DNA from: Labilithrix sp.
GTDB lineage: Bacteria > Myxococcota_A > Polyangia > Polyangiales > Polyangiaceae
DNA length: 64,000 nt
Direction: 5' to 3'
Assembly (NCBI GenBank): GCA_019637175.1
Contig: JAHBWD010000011.1
Coordinates: forward strand, 124,001-188,000
The notes below the pieces were generated by a model. The model worked only from the letters and a program-made list of their open reading frames with translations. It was not told the DNA's origin and made no database searches. The position numbers were made by a program, and so were the translations under genes. Position 1 is the first letter of the stretch, and the number at the start of each line of letters is the position of its first letter. Shown one piece after another: positions 53,968-63,806 of this stretch.

Positions 53968-56781
53968 TTGGCTGAGCCGATTCAGATAGGACGCTACGTC
54001 CTGCACGGCGAGATCGCGTCGGGCGGGATGGCGTCGGTGTACTACGGGCGCCTCGTCGGCACCGGCGGCTTCGCGCGCACCGTCGCGATCAAGCGCCTCC
54101 ACAAGGAGCTCGCGCGCGCGCCGGCCTTCCGCAACATGATCCTCGAGGAGGGGAGGCTCGCGGCGCGCGTTCGCCATCCGAACGTGGTTCCTCCGCTCGA
54201 CGTCCTCGCCGAGGCCGGCGAGCTGCTCCTCGTGATGGAGTACGTGCACGGCGAGTCCGTCGCGCGCCTCATCCGCGCGGCGCGGCGCGCGGGAGAGCCG
54301 ATCCCGATCGCGGTCGGCGCGGCGATCCTCGCGAACGTGCTCCACGGGCTCCACGCCGCGCACGAGGCCAAAGACGAAGCGGGCAAGCCGCTCGACATCG
54401 TCCATCGCGACATCTCCCCGCAGAACGTGATCGTCGGCGTCGACGGCGTCGCGCGCGTCATCGACTTCGGCATCGCCAAGGCGGTGAACACCGAAGGCAA
54501 CACGACCGCAGGGACGATCAAGGGCAAGGTGCCCTACCTCTCCCCGGAGCAGCTCGAGGGCGAGCCGGCGACGAAGCGCACCGACATCTACGCCGCCGGC
54601 GTCGTCTTCTGGGAAGTGCTGGCGGGGCGAACGCTCTTCGGCGGCGGCGAAGACGACGCCGAGGTCCTCCGGAACATCCTCACGATGAAGGTGAGGCCGC
54701 CGAGCGCGTACAACCCGACGGTGCCCGGCGCGGTCGACGACGTCGTGCTCAAGGCGATCTCGCGCGCTCCCGCCGATCGCTTCGCCTCTGCGCGAGAGAT
54801 GGCGCTCGAAGTCGAGGCTGCCGTGAACCTCGCGACCTCCACGGTGGTCGGCGCGTGGACCGAGCGGCTCGCCGCGGAGGCGCTCGCGGAGCGCGCGGCG
54901 AGAATCCGAGAGGTGGAAGCGGCGAGCGCCGCGGCGAAAGAAGAAGACGGCGACGACGAGCCGACGCACGCCGGCGCGGCGGGCACGGTGAAGCTCCCGC
55001 GACCGCTCCCCAACGCCCAGCCGCAGACCGCTGGGCCGCTCGTCCGGCCGCCGTCGCCGCCTCCGCCTCTTCCTCCGACGCGCGCGCCCGCGTCGGTGCG
55101 TCCGCCGCCCGCGTCGGTGCGTCCGCCTCCGGCTCCTCCGGCGCCGCCTCCAGCGGGCGCGCAGTCGTCCGCCAAGCGGCGGACGGTGCCGCCGCAGAGC
55201 TCGCGCGCGTCGCAGCCGGCGCAGGCGCCTCCGGTCGCCGCGCGGCCGTCGGCGCCGATGGAGGTTCGAACGGTCATCTACGAGCCGCCGCCGATGCCCG
55301 AGCCCGAGTTCATCGAGGGCGTGCGTCCGCTGTCTCCGGTCGACATCGCGCCGCCGGTCAGGCCGTCGATTCCGTCCGCGGCGCCCGCGTCGGCAGCGCC
55401 CGTCTCCGAGCGCGCGCCGGTCGTGCGTCGGATCTCGGTGACGGCACCCGATACCTCGGAGAACGTCTCGGCCCCGGTCACGGCCTTCAAGCGCTTTCTC
55501 CGCTATGTCGCGGCGACCGTGATCCTCGGCCTGATCGTCGCGTACATGTTCGCGCCCGCGATCGTCCGCTACTTCCTGGTTACGGGCGCGGCCAAACACG
55601 GGATCGCGATCACGATCGATCGCGTCGACGTGAGCCGCAAAGCGATCAGGCTCCGCGACGTGCACGCCGAGTCGGCCGAGGTGCCCGGCGTGTCGCTGCG
55701 CGCGGGAACGCTCGTCATCGCCCTCCGCAACCTCTCTCCCGATCGCGTCACGCTCGACGACGCCGAGCTGACGCTCGAGGGCAGCTACTCGGACGTCGGC
55801 GTCCGCCTCGACAAGTACCGCGCCGCGCGCAGCAAGGCCTTGGAGCTCTCGGCGAGCGGCTTGCGGCAGATCGAAATCACGTCCGGGCGCATCGACTGGA
55901 TCGACGTGCTCGGCGCGGGAACGAGCGCGCGCGTCGAGAACGTGACGATGGACATCTCGCGCAAAGACGCGCGCGCGCTCGGCGACGACTACCGTCTCTC
56001 GGCGCCGCTCTTCACCTTCAAGCTGGGGACGCTCTCCGCCGGCCCTTGGCAGCTCGACGTCGATCGCCAGGGCGTCATCTCGCGAGGCGTCGTGCGCTTC
56101 GATCCGAGCGGCATGTACGGCGCGTCGATCACGCGCGCGGTCTCCGACGACGGCGGCGGCGCCATGACGTTCCAGGTTCCGCCCACCAAGCTCTCCGATC
56201 TGCGGCTGCCGGTCGGGCTCTTCGCCGGGCTCGCGACCGATCGCACGCGGCTCGAAGCGAACGGCGAGCTGCGGATCGAGGCGAGCGGCGCGAAAGCCGC
56301 GCCCGCGCCGGGCGCAGACGCGGGCGCGCCGGCCCCAGCCGCACCGTCCGCGCCCTCCGGGAGAATGGCGTCGGGCCGACTCGCGTTCGCGGCGAGCAAC
56401 CTGGTGGTCTTCAACGGCGGTCCGCTGATCGACGTGTCGCTCGATCTGCCTCTCACCGGCGCGGCCGACGAGCCGATCGCGGCGGCGGGCATGCTGTCGG
56501 TCGCGCCCGCCGATCCGAGCGGCGCGGCGAGCACCGCAGTGACGTCCGCGCCGATCGCCGGGACGGTCGACGTGTCCGGGCGCGCCGGCCACGTCGAGCT
56601 CGCGGGTCAGAGCGTCACCCTCGCGTGCGCCAAGCCGGCGCAGAACGCGAGCGCCGCGGAGAAGGCCGCCGCCGCCGCGGGCAACGGCGTGCGCACGACG
56701 GTCGCCCTCACGTTCGACGACGTCACGAAGACGAAGCTCGGCTTCCAGCCGACCGGCACCTGTACGCCCAAGTTGAAGTGA
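53968..56781 (+). CDS. Ser/Thr protein kinase fused via one membrane segment to an AsmA-like periplasmic region
   Basis: 937 residues from a TTG at 53968, the only start just before the kinase fold. Kinase domain about 8-285: GEIASGGMASVYYGRL, VAIKRLH, IVHRDISPQNVIV, VIDFGIAKA, PYLSPEQLEG, with all catalytic residues. A Pro/Ala-rich linker (about 335-470) precedes one membrane helix (about 507-530, RYVAATVILGLIVAYMFA). The outer ~400 residues start AKHGIAITIDRVDVSRKAIR and continue in repeated strand units (VSLRAGTLVIALRNLSPDRV, GRIDWIDVLGAG) resembling AsmA/DUF748-type bridges. The AsmA reading is an inference from pattern, not a search. Confidence 0.85.
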   Translation: MAEPIQIGRYVLHGEIASGGMASVYYGRLVGTGGFARTVAIKRLHKELARAPAFRNMILEEGRLAARVRHPNVVPPLDVLAEAGELLLVMEYVHGESVARLIRAARRAGEPIPIAVGAAILANVLHGLHAAHEAKDEAGKPLDIVHRDISPQNVIVGVDGVARVIDFGIAKAVNTEGNTTAGTIKGKVPYLSPEQLEGEPATKRTDIYAAGVVFWEVLAGRTLFGGGEDDAEVLRNILTMKVRPPSAYNPTVPGAVDDVVLKAISRAPADRFASAREMALEVEAAVNLATSTVVGAWTERLAAEALAERAARIREVEAASAAAKEEDGDDEPTHAGAAGTVKLPRPLPNAQPQTAGPLVRPPSPPPPLPPTRAPASVRPPPASVRPPPAPPAPPPAGAQSSAKRRTVPPQSSRASQPAQAPPVAARPSAPMEVRTVIYEPPPMPEPEFIEGVRPLSPVDIAPPVRPSIPSAAPASAAPVSERAPVVRRISVTAPDTSENVSAPVTAFKRFLRYVAATVILGLIVAYMFAPAIVRYFLVTGAAKHGIAITIDRVDVSRKAIRLRDVHAESAEVPGVSLRAGTLVIALRNLSPDRVTLDDAELTLEGSYSDVGVRLDKYRAARSKALELSASGLRQIEITSGRIDWIDVLGAGTSARVENVTMDISRKDARALGDDYRLSAPLFTFKLGTLSAGPWQLDVDRQGVISRGVVRFDPSGMYGASITRAVSDDGGGAMTFQVPPTKLSDLRLPVGLFAGLATDRTRLEANGELRIEASGAKAAPAPGADAGAPAPAAPSAPSGRMASGRLAFAASNLVVFNGGPLIDVSLDLPLTGAADEPIAAAGMLSVAPADPSGAASTAVTSAPIAGTVDVSGRAGHVELAGQSVTLACAKPAQNASAAEKAAAAAGNGVRTTVALTFDDVTKTKLGFQPTGTCTPKLK

Positions 56782-56823
56782 TCTTCGACGAGCCGCGAGA
56801 GCGGCTAAGCTGCGTCGAGCGCC

Positions 56824-58053
56824 GTGCCTCCTTCGCCCGTCCTCTCGACCACCGCCGCCCGCATCCGGCCTCCGGTCTTCGCGCAGCTCCAGGCGCGCAT
56901 CGACGAGCTCGCCGCGCGCGAAGCGCCCGTCATTCCGCTCCACATCGGCGACACCTGGCTCGAGCCGCCGGAGGCGGCGCGTCGCGCGCTCGCCGCCATC
57001 GATCCCGGCGACGCGAGTCTCTATCGATACGGTCCGACCGCGGGCGTCGCCGCGCTCCGTGAGGCGGTCGCGGGCGTCGTGCGCCGGCACGGCCGCGAAG
57101 TCGACGCGACGGCGGAGGTGCTCATCGGCAACGGCGGGACGCACGCGCTCTATTGCGCCGCGCGCGCGGTGCTCGACCCGGGCGACGAGGTGCTGATGGC
57201 GACGCCTTTCTGGCCGCTCGCCCCGGGCATCTTCACCTCGTGCGGCGCGATCCCGGTCGAGGTCCCGCTCACGCAGCGCCTCTATCGCGATCCGTCGCTC
57301 GACGCGGGCGCGCTCATGGCGAGCGCGATCACGCCGCGGACGAAGGCGCTCTACTTCATCTCGCCGAACAACCCGGACGGCAAGGTCCTCTCCCTCCGCG
57401 ATCTCGAGAGCCTCGCCGCGGTCGCGCGCGAGCACGGTCTCTGGGTCTTCGCCGACGAGGTCTACGCCGACACGGTCTTCGAGGGCGAGCATCGAACGAT
57501 CGCTTCTCTGCCGGAGATGCGCGAGCGGACCATCGTGTTGCACTCGATGTCGAAGAGCCACGCGCTCGCGGGCTGCCGTGTCGGCTTCGCGGTCGCGCCG
57601 GAGCCGGTCGTCGCCGCCGGGCGGCGCGTCTCGACGCACAGCGGCTTCAACGTCTCGGTCGCGATGCAGCGTATCGCGCTCGCCGCGTTGACCGACGACG
57701 GCTTTCCCCGGAGCGCGCGCGCGCTCTATCGCGAGGCGCGCGACCGCGCCGCTCGCGCGCTCGCGGGAGCGCCGGTGAAGATCCACCTCGCCGAGGGCGC
57801 GACCTATTTGTTCCTCGACTTCGAGCCCGCGTTCACCGCGATGGATCGCCAGCGCGCCGGCGAGGCGCCGCTCCTCGCGCTCCTCTCGCGCGCCGTCGAT
57901 CGCGGCGTCGTCCTCGCCCCGGGCGACGCGTTCGGCGCGGGCTACGAGCGATGCGCGCGGCTGTGCACGACGGCGGCGCCCGCCGACCAGGTCGTCTCGG
58001 GGATCGAGCGCCTCCTCGACGCGCTCGAGGCGATGCGTCAGGGCAAGCCATGA
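56824..58053 (+). CDS. PLP-dependent aminotransferase, class I/II
   Basis: 409 residues from a GTG. Fold-type I motifs: IPLHIGDTWLEPPEAARRAL, YRYGPTAGVAALREAV, the NPDG variant of the substrate turn in YFISPNNPDGKVL, DEVYADTVF, and the PLP lysine in SMSKSHALAGCRVGF. It resembles aspartate/aromatic aminotransferases; the substrate is unknown. The stop overlaps the methyltransferase start (ATGA), so the two are coupled and may modify the same compound. The gene starts 43 bp after the kinase-AsmA gene. Confidence 0.88.
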   Translation: MPPSPVLSTTAARIRPPVFAQLQARIDELAAREAPVIPLHIGDTWLEPPEAARRALAAIDPGDASLYRYGPTAGVAALREAVAGVVRRHGREVDATAEVLIGNGGTHALYCAARAVLDPGDEVLMATPFWPLAPGIFTSCGAIPVEVPLTQRLYRDPSLDAGALMASAITPRTKALYFISPNNPDGKVLSLRDLESLAAVAREHGLWVFADEVYADTVFEGEHRTIASLPEMRERTIVLHSMSKSHALAGCRVGFAVAPEPVVAAGRRVSTHSGFNVSVAMQRIALAALTDDGFPRSARALYREARDRAARALAGAPVKIHLAEGATYLFLDFEPAFTAMDRQRAGEAPLLALLSRAVDRGVVLAPGDAFGAGYERCARLCTTAAPADQVVSGIERLLDALEAMRQGKP

Positions 58054-58727
58054 GCGATGAGCGTCGAAAGGCGGTGCGCGCGCTCGCGCACGACGCGATT
58101 CGCCAGGGCGATCCGCTCGCGTGGTACGAGCAAGTGTACGCGCTGGCCGAGGGGAAGACGGGAGCCGTCCCGTGGGCGGATCTCGCACCCAACGAAGCGC
58201 TCGTCGACTGGTTCGCCGCGGGCGGCGATCGGGCCGCGATGGCGGGGCGGCGCGCGCTGGTCGTCGGGTGCGGTCTCGGCGACGACGCCGAGTGGCTCGC
58301 CGCGGCCGGCGCCGACGTCGTCGCGTTCGACATCGCGCCGACCGCGATCGCGTGGTGCAAGCGTCGCTTTCCCACGTCGAAGGTCGACTACCAGATCGCC
58401 GATCTCCTCGCGCCGCCCGCGAGCCATCACGGCGCGTTCGACTTCGTCTTCGAGGCCTATACCCTCCAGGCGCTCGCGCCCGAGCCCCGCGCGATCGCGA
58501 CCGCCAACTTGGCGAAGCTCGTCGCGCCCGGCGGCGTGCTCCTCCTCGTCGCGCGCGCCGCCGACGAGCCCTCGAAGCTCGAAGACGGTCCGCCGTGGGC
58601 GCTCACGCGCGCCGAGCTCGAGGCCGCCGGCGCTGATCTCGAGCGGCTCCCCGCGCGGGGCGTCGAAGACGGGCCCGACGGCGAGGGCGTTCGCCGGCTC
58701 CGCGTCGCCTTTCAGCGGATGACGTAG
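58050..58727 (+). CDS. Class I SAM-dependent methyltransferase
   Basis: 225 residues. AdoMet motif I is ALVVGCGLGDDAEWLA (about residues 68-83), then VVAFDIAPTAIAWCKRRF, DFVFEAYTLQAL and LAKLVAPGGVLLLVARA. It resembles thiopurine-methyltransferase-like enzymes. An N-terminal helix with DAIRQGDPLAWYEQVYA precedes the fold. The substrate is unknown; coupling with the aminotransferase suggests a joint pathway. The 3' end overlaps the convergent gspC gene by 16 bp. Confidence 0.88.
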   Translation: MSDERRKAVRALAHDAIRQGDPLAWYEQVYALAEGKTGAVPWADLAPNEALVDWFAAGGDRAAMAGRRALVVGCGLGDDAEWLAAAGADVVAFDIAPTAIAWCKRRFPTSKVDYQIADLLAPPASHHGAFDFVFEAYTLQALAPEPRAIATANLAKLVAPGGVLLLVARAADEPSKLEDGPPWALTRAELEAAGADLERLPARGVEDGPDGEGVRRLRVAFQRMT

Positions 58728-59590
58728 TCGAGGGTCATCGGAGCGCCGCGGCGCGTGAGGCGTATCGAGAGCATGTCCGCGCCGGCGCGGAGGCGCGCGT
58801 ACGCTTCGAGCATCTTCTCCGGATCACCCATCTCCCAGCCGTTGAGCGTCTCGAGTCGATCGCCGTTCTCGATGCCGAGCATCGAGAGCACGCTCCCCGG
58901 CCTCACGCCGTACACGCGTACCCCGACGACGCGGCCGCCCTCCTTCTCGGGGACGACCTTGGCCTTCATGAGCTCGGTCTGCGCTTCGAGGATCCGATCG
59001 AGCGTCGCGCGATCGATCGTGTACTCGCTCGTGCCGCTCTTGACGATCTTCGACGCGATCTCGACGTCGAACGCGCTCCGATCCGTGGCCGCGCGCGCGA
59101 TATCGCGGGGCGCGCTCGTCGGCGGAGGACCGAAGAGGCGAGCCGAGCAGTAGCCGTCGGCCATCTCGAAGACGACGGCGTCTCTTCCCACGTGGGCGAC
59201 GCGCATGCCGAGGACCTCGCCGCCGCGCCTGCGGAGCACGCGCTTGCCGCCGACGTCGAGCGCCGCGAACGCGATCTCCGGATCGTCGGCGCCGACGACG
59301 ACGAGGGGCCTGACGCCCTCGCATGTCTTCGCGCGTCCGTCGCTCGGCTTCTCAGGCCCTCCGCGGAGAGGGCCCGCTGCATGATCGAACGGGTTGCGAT
59401 CGAGGATCGCGTCCGCCGGCGGTCTCTCGTTCGACGCCGGGATCGGCGCCTGCGCGCGCGCGACCGGCGCGATCGCGTCGGCCGAGAGCGTGGCCTCGAC
59501 GAGCGCGCCGATCGCCTGCGCGTTCAGGAGCGCGGCGACGACAACGGCGGCGGGGACGGCGGCGGCGACGAGCGCGCGAGCGATGCGCAT
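58712..59590 (-). CDS. Type II secretion GspC-like protein with PDZ-like domain
   Basis: 292 residues. A membrane segment at about 7-28 is followed by a periplasmic HR domain (ILDRNPFDH, the entry motif of GspC; IAFAALDVGGKRVLRRRGGE). The C-terminal PDZ-like domain (GVRVYGVRPGSVLSMLGIEN, GDRLETLNGWEMGDPEKML) matches the secretin-binding inner-membrane protein GspC. No other gsp genes lie within the window, so this is a solitary copy; its partners must be elsewhere. It overlaps the methyltransferase gene end by 16 bp and is divergent from the M2 peptidase. Confidence 0.88.
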   Translation of the reverse strand: MRIARALVAAAVPAAVVVAALLNAQAIGALVEATLSADAIAPVARAQAPIPASNERPPADAILDRNPFDHAAGPLRGGPEKPSDGRAKTCEGVRPLVVVGADDPEIAFAALDVGGKRVLRRRGGEVLGMRVAHVGRDAVVFEMADGYCSARLFGPPPTSAPRDIARAATDRSAFDVEIASKIVKSGTSEYTIDRATLDRILEAQTELMKAKVVPEKEGGRVVGVRVYGVRPGSVLSMLGIENGDRLETLNGWEMGDPEKMLEAYARLRAGADMLSIRLTRRGAPMTLDYVIR

Positions 59591-59764
59591 GCCTCGACGG
59601 AAGAGCGAGCGCCGTGCCCGCGTCGCCGTCGTGCGATATCGCGCGCTTCGCGAGCGTCACGGTCGCGCCCGCGCCAAGATGGCAGCGCAGCCGGACGCGC
59701 GCCGCTGGACCCCTGCCAGCGTGACAACGTGACAGGCCGCGGCGCTCCGCGGTAAAAGCCGGCC

Positions 59765-61690
59765 GTGAACCGACTCTTCCCGTCGCTGGTCGCCGTCTCG
59801 CTCCTCGCTCTCGCCGCCGCGTGCGCCGAGCCTCCTCCTGGTGCGCCGTGCCCGAAGGTCGCCGTCGCGGAGCCGCTCGCCGATCCCCGATCGGAGAAGA
59901 CCGACGACGCGTCGTTCCCTGCGACGCCCGAGGGCGCGAAGCGCTACGCCGAGCGCGTCGATCGCGATCTGCGCCGCCTCTGGGTCGCGCGCGATCGCGC
60001 AGGCTGGGTGAACCAGAACTTCATCACCGACGACACGGAAGCGCTCGCCGCCTCCGGCGAAGAAGCGACCGCGGCGTACGTCACCGAGGCGGTCCAGGGC
60101 GCGCGCCGCTTCGACGGCGTCACCGGCGTCGATCCCGACACGAGCCGCCAGCTCCTCCTCTTGAAGCTCTCGCAGGTCGTCCCCGCGCCGTCGAACGCCG
60201 ACGAGCGCCGCGAGCTCGCCGAGCTGCAGAGCGCGATGACGGCGATCTACGGCAAGGGCCAGTACTGCCCGCCCGCCGGCAGCCCGCTCGCGGCCGGCGC
60301 CGCGGGCAAGTGCCTCAAGCTCGACGATCTGTCGCGCGTCCTCAAGAAGAGCCGCAAGTACGACGAGCTCCTCGAGGCGTGGAAGGGCTGGCACGCGATC
60401 GCCGCCGAGCGCGAGCGGCCGATGAAAGAGAAGTACGCGCGCTACGCCGAGCTCGGGAACAAGGGCGCCAAGGAGATCGGCTTCGCCGACATGGGCGCGC
60501 TCTGGCGCTCGGGCTACGACATGTCGCCCGCAGCGTTCGAGCAAGACATCGAGCGCCTCTGGCAGGCGGTCAAGCCGCTCTACGACGATCTCCACTGCTT
60601 CGCGCGGAAGAAGCTCCGCGCCAAGTACGGCAAAGACAAGATCGCGGAGAAGGCGCCGATCCCGGCGCACCTGCTCGGCAACATGTGGGCGCAGCAGTGG
60701 GACGCGATCTACGACATCGTCGAGCCGTTCCCCGGCCAGGGCTCGCTCGACGTCGACAAGAAGCTCAAGGAGAAGAAGTACGAAGCGACCAAGATGGTGA
60801 AGCTCGGCGAGGCCTTCTTCACCTCGCTCGGGCTCGATCCGCTCCCGAAGACGTTCTGGGAGCGGTCGCTCTTCGTGCGCCCGAAGGATCGCGACGTCGT
60901 CTGTCACGCGAGCGCGTGGGACGTCGGTTGGAACGACGATCTACGCATCAAGATGTGCATCGAGCCGACCGAGGACGATCTCATCACGATCCACCACGAG
61001 CTCGGTCACGACTACTACTTCCACTACTACTACAAGCTCCCGATCCTCTTTCAGGCGGGCGCCAACGACGGCTTCCACGAGGGCATCGGCGACACGCTCG
61101 CCCTCAGCGTGACGCCGCAGTACCTGAAGAACCTGGGCCTGCTCGATCAGATCCCGAACAACGACAAGGGGCGCATCAACGTCCAGATGAAGATGGCGCT
61201 CGACAAGGTCGCCTTCCTCCCGTTCGGCCTCCTCATCGACAAGTGGCGCTGGGACGTCTTCTCCGGCAAGACGCCGAAGTCGAAGTACAACGAGTCGTGG
61301 TGGGCGCTCCGGACGAAGTACCAGGGCATCGCGGCGCCGGCCCCGCGCAGCGAAGACGATTTCGACGCCGGCGCGAAGTACCACGTGCCCGCGAGCACGC
61401 CGTACGTGCGCTACTTCCTCGCGCGCATCTACCAGTTTCAGTTCCATCGCGCGCTCTGCAAGGCGGCGGGGCACCAGGGAACGCTCGACACCTGCTCGAT
61501 CTACGGAAACAAGGAGGCGGGGGCGAAGCTCCGCGCGATGCTCGAGCTCGGCCAGAGCCGGCCGTGGCCCGAGGCGCTCGCCGTCCTCTCGGGGGAGCGT
61601 CAGGCCGACGCCTCGGCGATGCTCGAGTACTTCGCGCCGCTCAGCGCCTACCTCAAGGAACAGAACAAGGGCGAGCAGTGCGGCTGGTGA
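59765..61690 (+). CDS. M2-family metallopeptidase (angiotensin-converting-enzyme-like) lipoprotein
   Basis: 641 residues from a GTG. Lipobox LAAACAE (Cys 20), then a mature enzyme with the zinc site HHELGHDYY (about residue 415; HEXXH) and the third ligand Glu in GFHEGIGD (about 440). Other M2 marks are VNQNFITDDTE near the N-terminus, GNMWAQQWDAIY and YVRYFLARIYQFQF. Bacterial M2 enzymes are peptidyl dipeptidases related to ACE. Here it is anchored outside the inner membrane. Length fits a single ACE domain. The next gene starts 43 bp after the stop. Confidence 0.94.
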   Translation: MNRLFPSLVAVSLLALAAACAEPPPGAPCPKVAVAEPLADPRSEKTDDASFPATPEGAKRYAERVDRDLRRLWVARDRAGWVNQNFITDDTEALAASGEEATAAYVTEAVQGARRFDGVTGVDPDTSRQLLLLKLSQVVPAPSNADERRELAELQSAMTAIYGKGQYCPPAGSPLAAGAAGKCLKLDDLSRVLKKSRKYDELLEAWKGWHAIAAERERPMKEKYARYAELGNKGAKEIGFADMGALWRSGYDMSPAAFEQDIERLWQAVKPLYDDLHCFARKKLRAKYGKDKIAEKAPIPAHLLGNMWAQQWDAIYDIVEPFPGQGSLDVDKKLKEKKYEATKMVKLGEAFFTSLGLDPLPKTFWERSLFVRPKDRDVVCHASAWDVGWNDDLRIKMCIEPTEDDLITIHHELGHDYYFHYYYKLPILFQAGANDGFHEGIGDTLALSVTPQYLKNLGLLDQIPNNDKGRINVQMKMALDKVAFLPFGLLIDKWRWDVFSGKTPKSKYNESWWALRTKYQGIAAPAPRSEDDFDAGAKYHVPASTPYVRYFLARIYQFQFHRALCKAAGHQGTLDTCSIYGNKEAGAKLRAMLELGQSRPWPEALAVLSGERQADASAMLEYFAPLSAYLKEQNKGEQCGW

Positions 61691-61732
61691 TTTCGTGCGA
61701 CCACGCCGCGTGAGGCGGCTCCAGGAGGGGAC

Positions 61733-63550
61733 ATGTATCGATCGAGCGGTGAAACGAAGGACCTTGCGATCGATCCCGAGGAGCTGCTCGCGGCCCAGAA
61801 GCGCGCGACGAAGAAGCGCCTGATCGCGCTGGCGGTCGCCGTCGTCGTGCTCGGCGCGGCGGGAGCCGCGGCGGTCGCCGTCATGCAATCGAGGGCGCGC
61901 GCCGCGAAGCAGCAGGCCTGGGATCGCTTCGTGACCTGCCTCGTCGGCGGTCCGCTCGCCGGCGAGAAGCCGAGCGTGCGCGTGCGCAACACGCAGCTCG
62001 TCGTGATGTCGGTCCCGCCGGAGAAGCGAACGTCGCCGACCGAGAACGCCTGGCCCGCGCGCTGCGCGCCGCTCAGCCACGCGGTGCGCGAGGTGATCAA
62101 GGGAGCCGGCGGCGAGAGCCCGCTCGTCGACTCGACGGAGAAGCTCGCGAAGGCGATGGCGCTCGACACCGGCGCGTCGATCGACCTCGCGCCCCTCGTC
62201 GACAAGGTCTTCGCCGACGCCGCCGCGGAGAACCTCGTCGCGGCGAAGGCGGAAGGGGTCTCCGGCCCGCCTGACCCCGCGACGCCGATGACGCTGGCCA
62301 CGCTCCCGCCCGCGGCGAAGATGTTCGGCGGTCCGCTCGCGCTGACGAGCATCCGCCCCGCGCCGTTCGGCGAGACGACGATGCACCTGCTGGTCGACGA
62401 CAAGGACTTCGCGATGGGCCCGGTGCTCTGTTCGCTGGCGCCGGGCAAGACCGAGCTCGCGTGCAAGAAGATCCCCGCGCCCGCCGCGCAGCTCAGCCCC
62501 GGCCTGCGCCTCTGGGGCACGAACGCAGAGGGCGTCGCGCCGCACGTCTTCGCCGGCGAGCGAGGCAAGACCGGCATCTTCGCGTCCGGCACGGGCGCGC
62601 GCGTCGTCGACAAGCTCGAATACGGCGCGTACGGAGCGACGACGCTCGGCGACGGCTCGCTCGGGTATCTCGTCTGGAACGACAAGCCCGCAGAGACGCA
62701 CTTCGTCCGCGTCGCGCCCGACGGCGCGAAGAAGGAGTCGAAGGTCGTCCTCCGGACGGAGTCGGGAAATCCGTACTACGCGACGTCGATCTTCTGGGAT
62801 GTCGTCGCCTACAAGAGCGCGAGGAAGGACGTCGACGGTATCCGCCTCATGGTGAGGCCCATCGAGCGCTCGGGCGATCTCGGCAAGCCGATCGACGTCG
62901 GTCGCATCGACGAGGTCGGCCACATCGAAGGCGGTTCCGAGGAAGAGCCGCACCTCACGGCGTGTCGCGCGAACGAGACGACGGTGATCCGCGCAAAGGG
63001 TTGGGACAACACTTTCGTCTCCTTCTTCGTCGCGGGGCGCTGGACGGCGCCGGTCGAATCGCAAGGCTTACGCGGCCACCTCCAGTGTCGATCGGGCGAG
63101 GCGATCATCACGCGCGTGTGGGGCGGTCCTTCGGTGGGGCGCTTCAAGGGCGGGATCGTCCAGAGTCGATGCACCGTCTCCGGGTGCAACGCGCGCGAGG
63201 TCGACGTCAACGAGATGATGGGCGACACGGTCGATGTCCTGCCGCGCGCGCTGAAGGACATTCGCGCGGTGGATCTCGACGGGAAGCTCCTCGTCGTGTG
63301 GAGCGCGGGCGATCGCGGAGGCCTCCGCATGCGCCTCGCGCCCGCCGACCAGATCGCGAGCGCCCCCGACACGATCCTCTTCGAGGATCACCTCCACGAA
63401 GGCGCCTATCGCGTCGAGTCGACGCTCGTCGACTTCCAGCTCGTGCCGGTGCCGGGCGCCGCGCTGCTGCTCATGGGAACGGTCGACGGCGTCTACGCGC
63501 ATCTCGTCGACGCCTCGGGCAAGCTCCAACCGGTCGCGACCAAGCTCTGA
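61733..63550 (+). CDS. Membrane-anchored periplasmic protein, unknown function
   Basis: 605 residues. A short cytosolic tail with a charged helix (EELLAAQKRATKKRLIAL) leads to one membrane segment (about 31-52, AVAVVVLGAAGAAAVAVM). The rest is periplasmic and beta-rich, with repeated strand-turn units (GARVVDKLEYGAYGATTLGD, GLRLWGTNAEGVAPHVFAG, VDVLPRALKDIRAVDLDGKL), suggesting a beta-propeller. Six or more cysteines are scattered. I recognise no named family. It may belong with the M2 peptidase, 43 bp upstream on the same strand. The intergenic region to the next gene holds nothing recognisable. Confidence 0.7.
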   Translation: MYRSSGETKDLAIDPEELLAAQKRATKKRLIALAVAVVVLGAAGAAAVAVMQSRARAAKQQAWDRFVTCLVGGPLAGEKPSVRVRNTQLVVMSVPPEKRTSPTENAWPARCAPLSHAVREVIKGAGGESPLVDSTEKLAKAMALDTGASIDLAPLVDKVFADAAAENLVAAKAEGVSGPPDPATPMTLATLPPAAKMFGGPLALTSIRPAPFGETTMHLLVDDKDFAMGPVLCSLAPGKTELACKKIPAPAAQLSPGLRLWGTNAEGVAPHVFAGERGKTGIFASGTGARVVDKLEYGAYGATTLGDGSLGYLVWNDKPAETHFVRVAPDGAKKESKVVLRTESGNPYYATSIFWDVVAYKSARKDVDGIRLMVRPIERSGDLGKPIDVGRIDEVGHIEGGSEEEPHLTACRANETTVIRAKGWDNTFVSFFVAGRWTAPVESQGLRGHLQCRSGEAIITRVWGGPSVGRFKGGIVQSRCTVSGCNAREVDVNEMMGDTVDVLPRALKDIRAVDLDGKLLVVWSAGDRGGLRMRLAPADQIASAPDTILFEDHLHEGAYRVESTLVDFQLVPVPGAALLLMGTVDGVYAHLVDASGKLQPVATKL

Positions 63551-63806
63551 CGCTCGCGGTCCGAGCGGCTCATGCCGGCGGCCATCACCACGACGCGCAA
63601 GACGAGACCGCGGCGCCTCACCCTGCGATGGGAGCGGGCCCACCCAGGCTCGCAAACAGGCGAGCATACGGAGGATCCACTGGGGGCACGACGCCACACG
63701 AGGTGCGTGGACTGCGGGTCGTGGGCCACATGTCTCGAGCGCGCCAGAGGCCATTTTACCGCGTGATCGCGCATCGATCGTGGCTTGACGATCGCTGGCG
63801 TCGGGT

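Noticed and set aside
53914..58188. Minus-strand ORF of 1424 codons
   Set aside because: Antisense shadow of the kinase-AsmA and aminotransferase genes; composition only.
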